6,820 nt of DNA from positions 1-6,820 of the forward strand of contig JALQYS010000163.1 in NCBI GenBank assembly GCA_023254015.1, given 5' to 3'. Shown here piece by piece: positions 5,023 to 6,820 of this stretch. A program made the position numbers and the translations under genes. The notes under the pieces were generated by a model. The model had not been told where the DNA came from and searched no databases. It was given only the letters and a program-made list of their open reading frames with translations. Position 1 is the first letter of the stretch; every line of letters begins with the position of its first letter. This stretch comes from Paracoccaceae bacterium (lineage in GTDB: Bacteria > Pseudomonadota > Alphaproteobacteria > Rhodobacterales > Rhodobacteraceae).

Positions 5023-5490
5023 CTAGAGGGTGAAATCGCTGACCTTCGCCCCCGCAAGCGCCGCCAGACGATCAGGCGCGATGGCAAAGATGTGGCGCGG
5101 CGTGCCCGCTGCGGCCCAGACCTGCGCAAAGGCCAGAAGGGTGGGGTCCATCCAGACCGGTGAGGCCGTCAGATGGCCGACAGGGGCCACCCCGCCAATG
5201 GCAAATCCGGTGACGGCGCGAACCGTATTGGCATCGGCCCGCCCCAGGGCCTCGCCCGCCAGCGCGCTGGCCTTGGCGGCATCCACCTGCCGGCCGCCGG
5301 CGGTCAGGAACAGATAAAGCCGCCCGCTGCTGCCCTGAAACAGGATGGACTTCACGATCTGATCCAGCACGCAGCCGGCGGCCGTGGCCGCCTGCTCGGC
5401 CGTGCGGGTTTCGCCGGGCATCTCCAGCGGTTGAACATCCACCCCGCCGGCGTGCAGGGCCGCGATCACGCGGGCAAGGGATTTCGACAT
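5023..5490 (-). CDS. YbaK/EbsC-family aminoacyl-tRNA deacylase
   Basis: This 155-residue protein matches the YbaK/EbsC fold in length and motifs. Such enzymes work in the cytoplasm in trans and hydrolyse mischarged tRNAs, for example Cys- or Ala-tRNA(Pro). RTAEQAATAAGC (29-40) leads into IVKSILFQ (45-52), whose Lys47 corresponds to the conserved functional lysine of the family. The GGVAPVGH motif (about residues 99-106) is the conserved substrate-pocket loop. The exact subfamily (YbaK, ProXp or a relative) and the tRNA substrate cannot be told by eye. The start is ATG 5488-5490, with GGAGG four bases upstream (complement of 5495-5499). The frame stays open far upstream, but that stretch is antisense to glnE and is rejected. 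It is divergent from glnE, with a dispersed repeat in the gap between them. Confidence 0.92.
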   Translation of the reverse strand: MSKSLARVIAALHAGGVDVQPLEMPGETRTAEQAATAAGCVLDQIVKSILFQGSSGRLYLFLTAGGRQVDAAKASALAGEALGRADANTVRAVTGFAIGGVAPVGHLTASPVWMDPTLLAFAQVWAAAGTPRHIFAIAPDRLAALAGAKVSDFTL

Positions 5491-5540
5491 GGCGCCTCCG
5501 GTTTTGCGCCGATCATGCCGATCGGCCGGCCGGGCGCAAC

Positions 5541-5574
5541 CCCGACGAGACGCCAGCGGCGTCCGAGGAGGGCG
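5541..5574 (+). repeat. Dispersed GC-rich palindromic repeat between the YbaK-family gene and glnE
   Basis: The element runs CCCGACGA, then GACGCC-AGC-GGCGTC (a perfect 6-bp stem with a 3-base loop at 5549-5563), then CGAGGAGGGCG. Two diverged copies occur in inverted orientation at 672-746. It is non-coding here, about 50 bases from the YbaK-family start and 67 from the glnE start. Whether it is a mobile-type small repeat, a protein site or an RNA element is unknown. Confidence 0.6.
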
Positions 5575-5640
5575 GTGCCCCATGGCTCTTCGATGCCTGC
5601 GGCACTCATCGCCGTTGACCCCGCCGCGCCCGCAGGCAAG

Positions 5641-6820
5641 ATGGGCCCCATGCAACCCTTCGCCTTCCGTCTTGCCCGTCAGCCCATCGCCTTTGATCCC
5701 GCCCCGGCGGCCGAGATTGACGGGCTTTTCGCCGACCTTCCGCCCGACCTGCGCGGCCTTTTGGCCAGCACCGCCGGCTGCAGCCCCTATCTGAAAGATC
5801 TGATGACGCGCGAGGCCCTCTGGCTGCGGGCGGCGCTGGCCCAGGCGCCGGAACCCGTGTTCGCCGGCCTGCTGGCCGGGCTGGACGCCATCGCCACCGA
5901 CGATCTGAGCCGCGCGCTGCGCGAGACCAAGCGCCGTGCCGCCTTGCTGACGGCGCTGGCCGATCTGGGGGGCGTCTGGTCCACGATGCAGGTCACGCAG
6001 GCGCTGACCGATCTGGCCGACCGCGCCGTGGACCTGTGCCTGAAACGTCTGGTGGCCGAAGAGATCCGCCGCGGCAAGCTGCCTGGCGCCCGGCCCGAGG
6101 ATGCCGAAACCGCAGGCGGCATGTTCGCGCTGGCCATGGGCAAGATGGGCGCGGGCGAGCTGAATTATTCGTCCGACATCGATCTGATCTGCCTTTTCGA
6201 TCAGGACCGCTATCCCGACGACTGGCAAGAGGCCCGCGCGGCTTTCATCCGCGTCACCCGCAAGATGACGGCGCTGCTTTCGGATACCATGGCGGGGGGA
6301 TATGTGTTTCGCACCGACCTGCGGCTGCGGCCCGATGCCAGCGTGACGCCGGTCTGCCTGTCGATGGCCGCCGCCTATGGCTATTACGAGGCCGAGGGCC
6401 GCACCTGGGAACGCGCGGCCTATATCAAGGCGCGGCCCTGCGGCGGCGATCTTGCGGCGGGCGGGCGGTTTCTGACCTCGTTGACCCCCTTTGTCTGGCG
6501 CAAGCATCTTGATTTTGCGGCGATCCAAGATGCCCATGACATGCGCCTGCGCATCCGCGAACATCGCGGGCTGAACGGGCGGCTGATGGTCGAAGACCAC
6601 AATATGAAACTTGGCCAAGGCGGCATTCGCGAGATCGAGTTTTTCACCCAGACGCGGCAGTTGATTGCCGGGGGGCGTGATCCATCGCTGCGCGACCGCA
6701 CCACCTTGGGCGGGTTGCAGGCGCTGGCGGCCAAGGACTGGGTGCCGCAAAGCACCGCCGATGATCTGACCGCGCTTTATCTTGCCCACCGTGAGGTGGA
6801 GCATCGGCTGCAAATGGTCC
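5641..6820 (+). CDS. glnE: Glutamine synthetase adenylyltransferase/adenylyl-removing enzyme, 3'-partial
   Basis: The frame stays open to the window edge, giving 393 residues of a protein normally about 900-950 long. GlnE attaches AMP to glutamine synthetase when nitrogen is plentiful and removes it when nitrogen is short, under PII control. The visible part is the N-terminal adenylyl-removing half: a nucleotidyltransferase core AMGKMGAGELNYSSDIDLI (165-183) with metal-binding SDxD, then YVFRTDLRLRPDA (221-233), YYEAEGRTWERAAYIKARP (248-266) and MKLGQGGIREIEFFTQ (322-337), all GlnE signatures. The adenylylating half lies outside. Start choice is uncertain: in-frame ATGs occur at 5593, 5641 and 5650. 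I favour 5641 (AGG four bases upstream), while 5650 gives the more usual N-terminus MQPFAFRL. No clear promoter is visible in the GC-rich gap. Confidence 0.95.
   Translation, partial: MGPMQPFAFRLARQPIAFDPAPAAEIDGLFADLPPDLRGLLASTAGCSPYLKDLMTREALWLRAALAQAPEPVFAGLLAGLDAIATDDLSRALRETKRRAALLTALADLGGVWSTMQVTQALTDLADRAVDLCLKRLVAEEIRRGKLPGARPEDAETAGGMFALAMGKMGAGELNYSSDIDLICLFDQDRYPDDWQEARAAFIRVTRKMTALLSDTMAGGYVFRTDLRLRPDASVTPVCLSMAAAYGYYEAEGRTWERAAYIKARPCGGDLAAGGRFLTSLTPFVWRKHLDFAAIQDAHDMRLRIREHRGLNGRLMVEDHNMKLGQGGIREIEFFTQTRQLIAGGRDPSLRDRTTLGGLQALAAKDWVPQSTADDLTALYLAHREVEHRLQMV

Noticed and set aside
5491..6813. Upstream extension of the YbaK-family frame to nearly 600 residues
   Set aside because: The extension is antisense to glnE, low-complexity Gly/Gln/Arg/His, and the ATG at 5490 has its own Shine-Dalgarno and a normal family N-terminus.

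Overview
The window is GC-rich, tightly packed DNA that looks like a chromosomal segment from an alphaproteobacterium, most likely Rhodobacterales (the Rhodobacter/Paracoccus/Gemmobacter type). The reasons are the gene content (a TRAP transporter QM pair, a Bpt-type aminoacyl-tRNA-protein transferase, a DUF2852 protein, GlnE), strong GC preference at third codon positions, and a short GC-rich dispersed repeat of a kind I associate with that order. This placement is inference from family recognition, not from a search.

Layout. (1) 1-615, plus strand: the 3' part of an OmpA-family peptidoglycan-binding protein, followed by a strong intrinsic terminator (635-668). (2) 669-746: a large imperfect palindrome made of two inverted, diverged copies of a dispersed repeat; it separates the convergent OmpA and TRAP genes. 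(3) 747-3136, minus strand: a two-gene TRAP transporter operon, DctQ-type small permease then DctM-type large permease, overlapping at ATGA. No substrate-binding protein gene is present beside it, and the large permease carries an odd Gly-Ala-Pro repeat tail. (4) 3137-3418: a 282-bp gap with the likely operon promoter, palindromes and a leader hairpin, plus a weak terminator for the next gene. (5) 3419-4255, minus: bpt, which adds an amino acid to N-terminal Asp/Glu for the N-degron pathway. (6) 4383-4865, minus: a small membrane-anchored DUF2852 protein with a good terminator behind it and two matching operator-like palindromes in front. (7) 5023-5490, minus: a YbaK/EbsC-type aminoacyl-tRNA deacylase. 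(8) 5491-5640: the gap between divergent genes, holding another copy of the dispersed repeat. (9) 5641 to the window end, plus: the N-terminal (adenylyl-removing) part of glnE, cut by the window edge.

The genes are mostly independent housekeeping functions rather than one pathway: envelope anchoring, solute uptake, protein-degradation tagging, translation quality control and nitrogen regulation. Only the two TRAP genes are clearly one operon. I found no RNA genes, insertion sequences, CRISPR array or phage genes, and no clear case for a wholly new system. The most interesting signals are non-coding: the dispersed repeat, the paired palindromes before the DUF2852 gene and the leader of the TRAP operon, together with the repetitive tail of the large permease.
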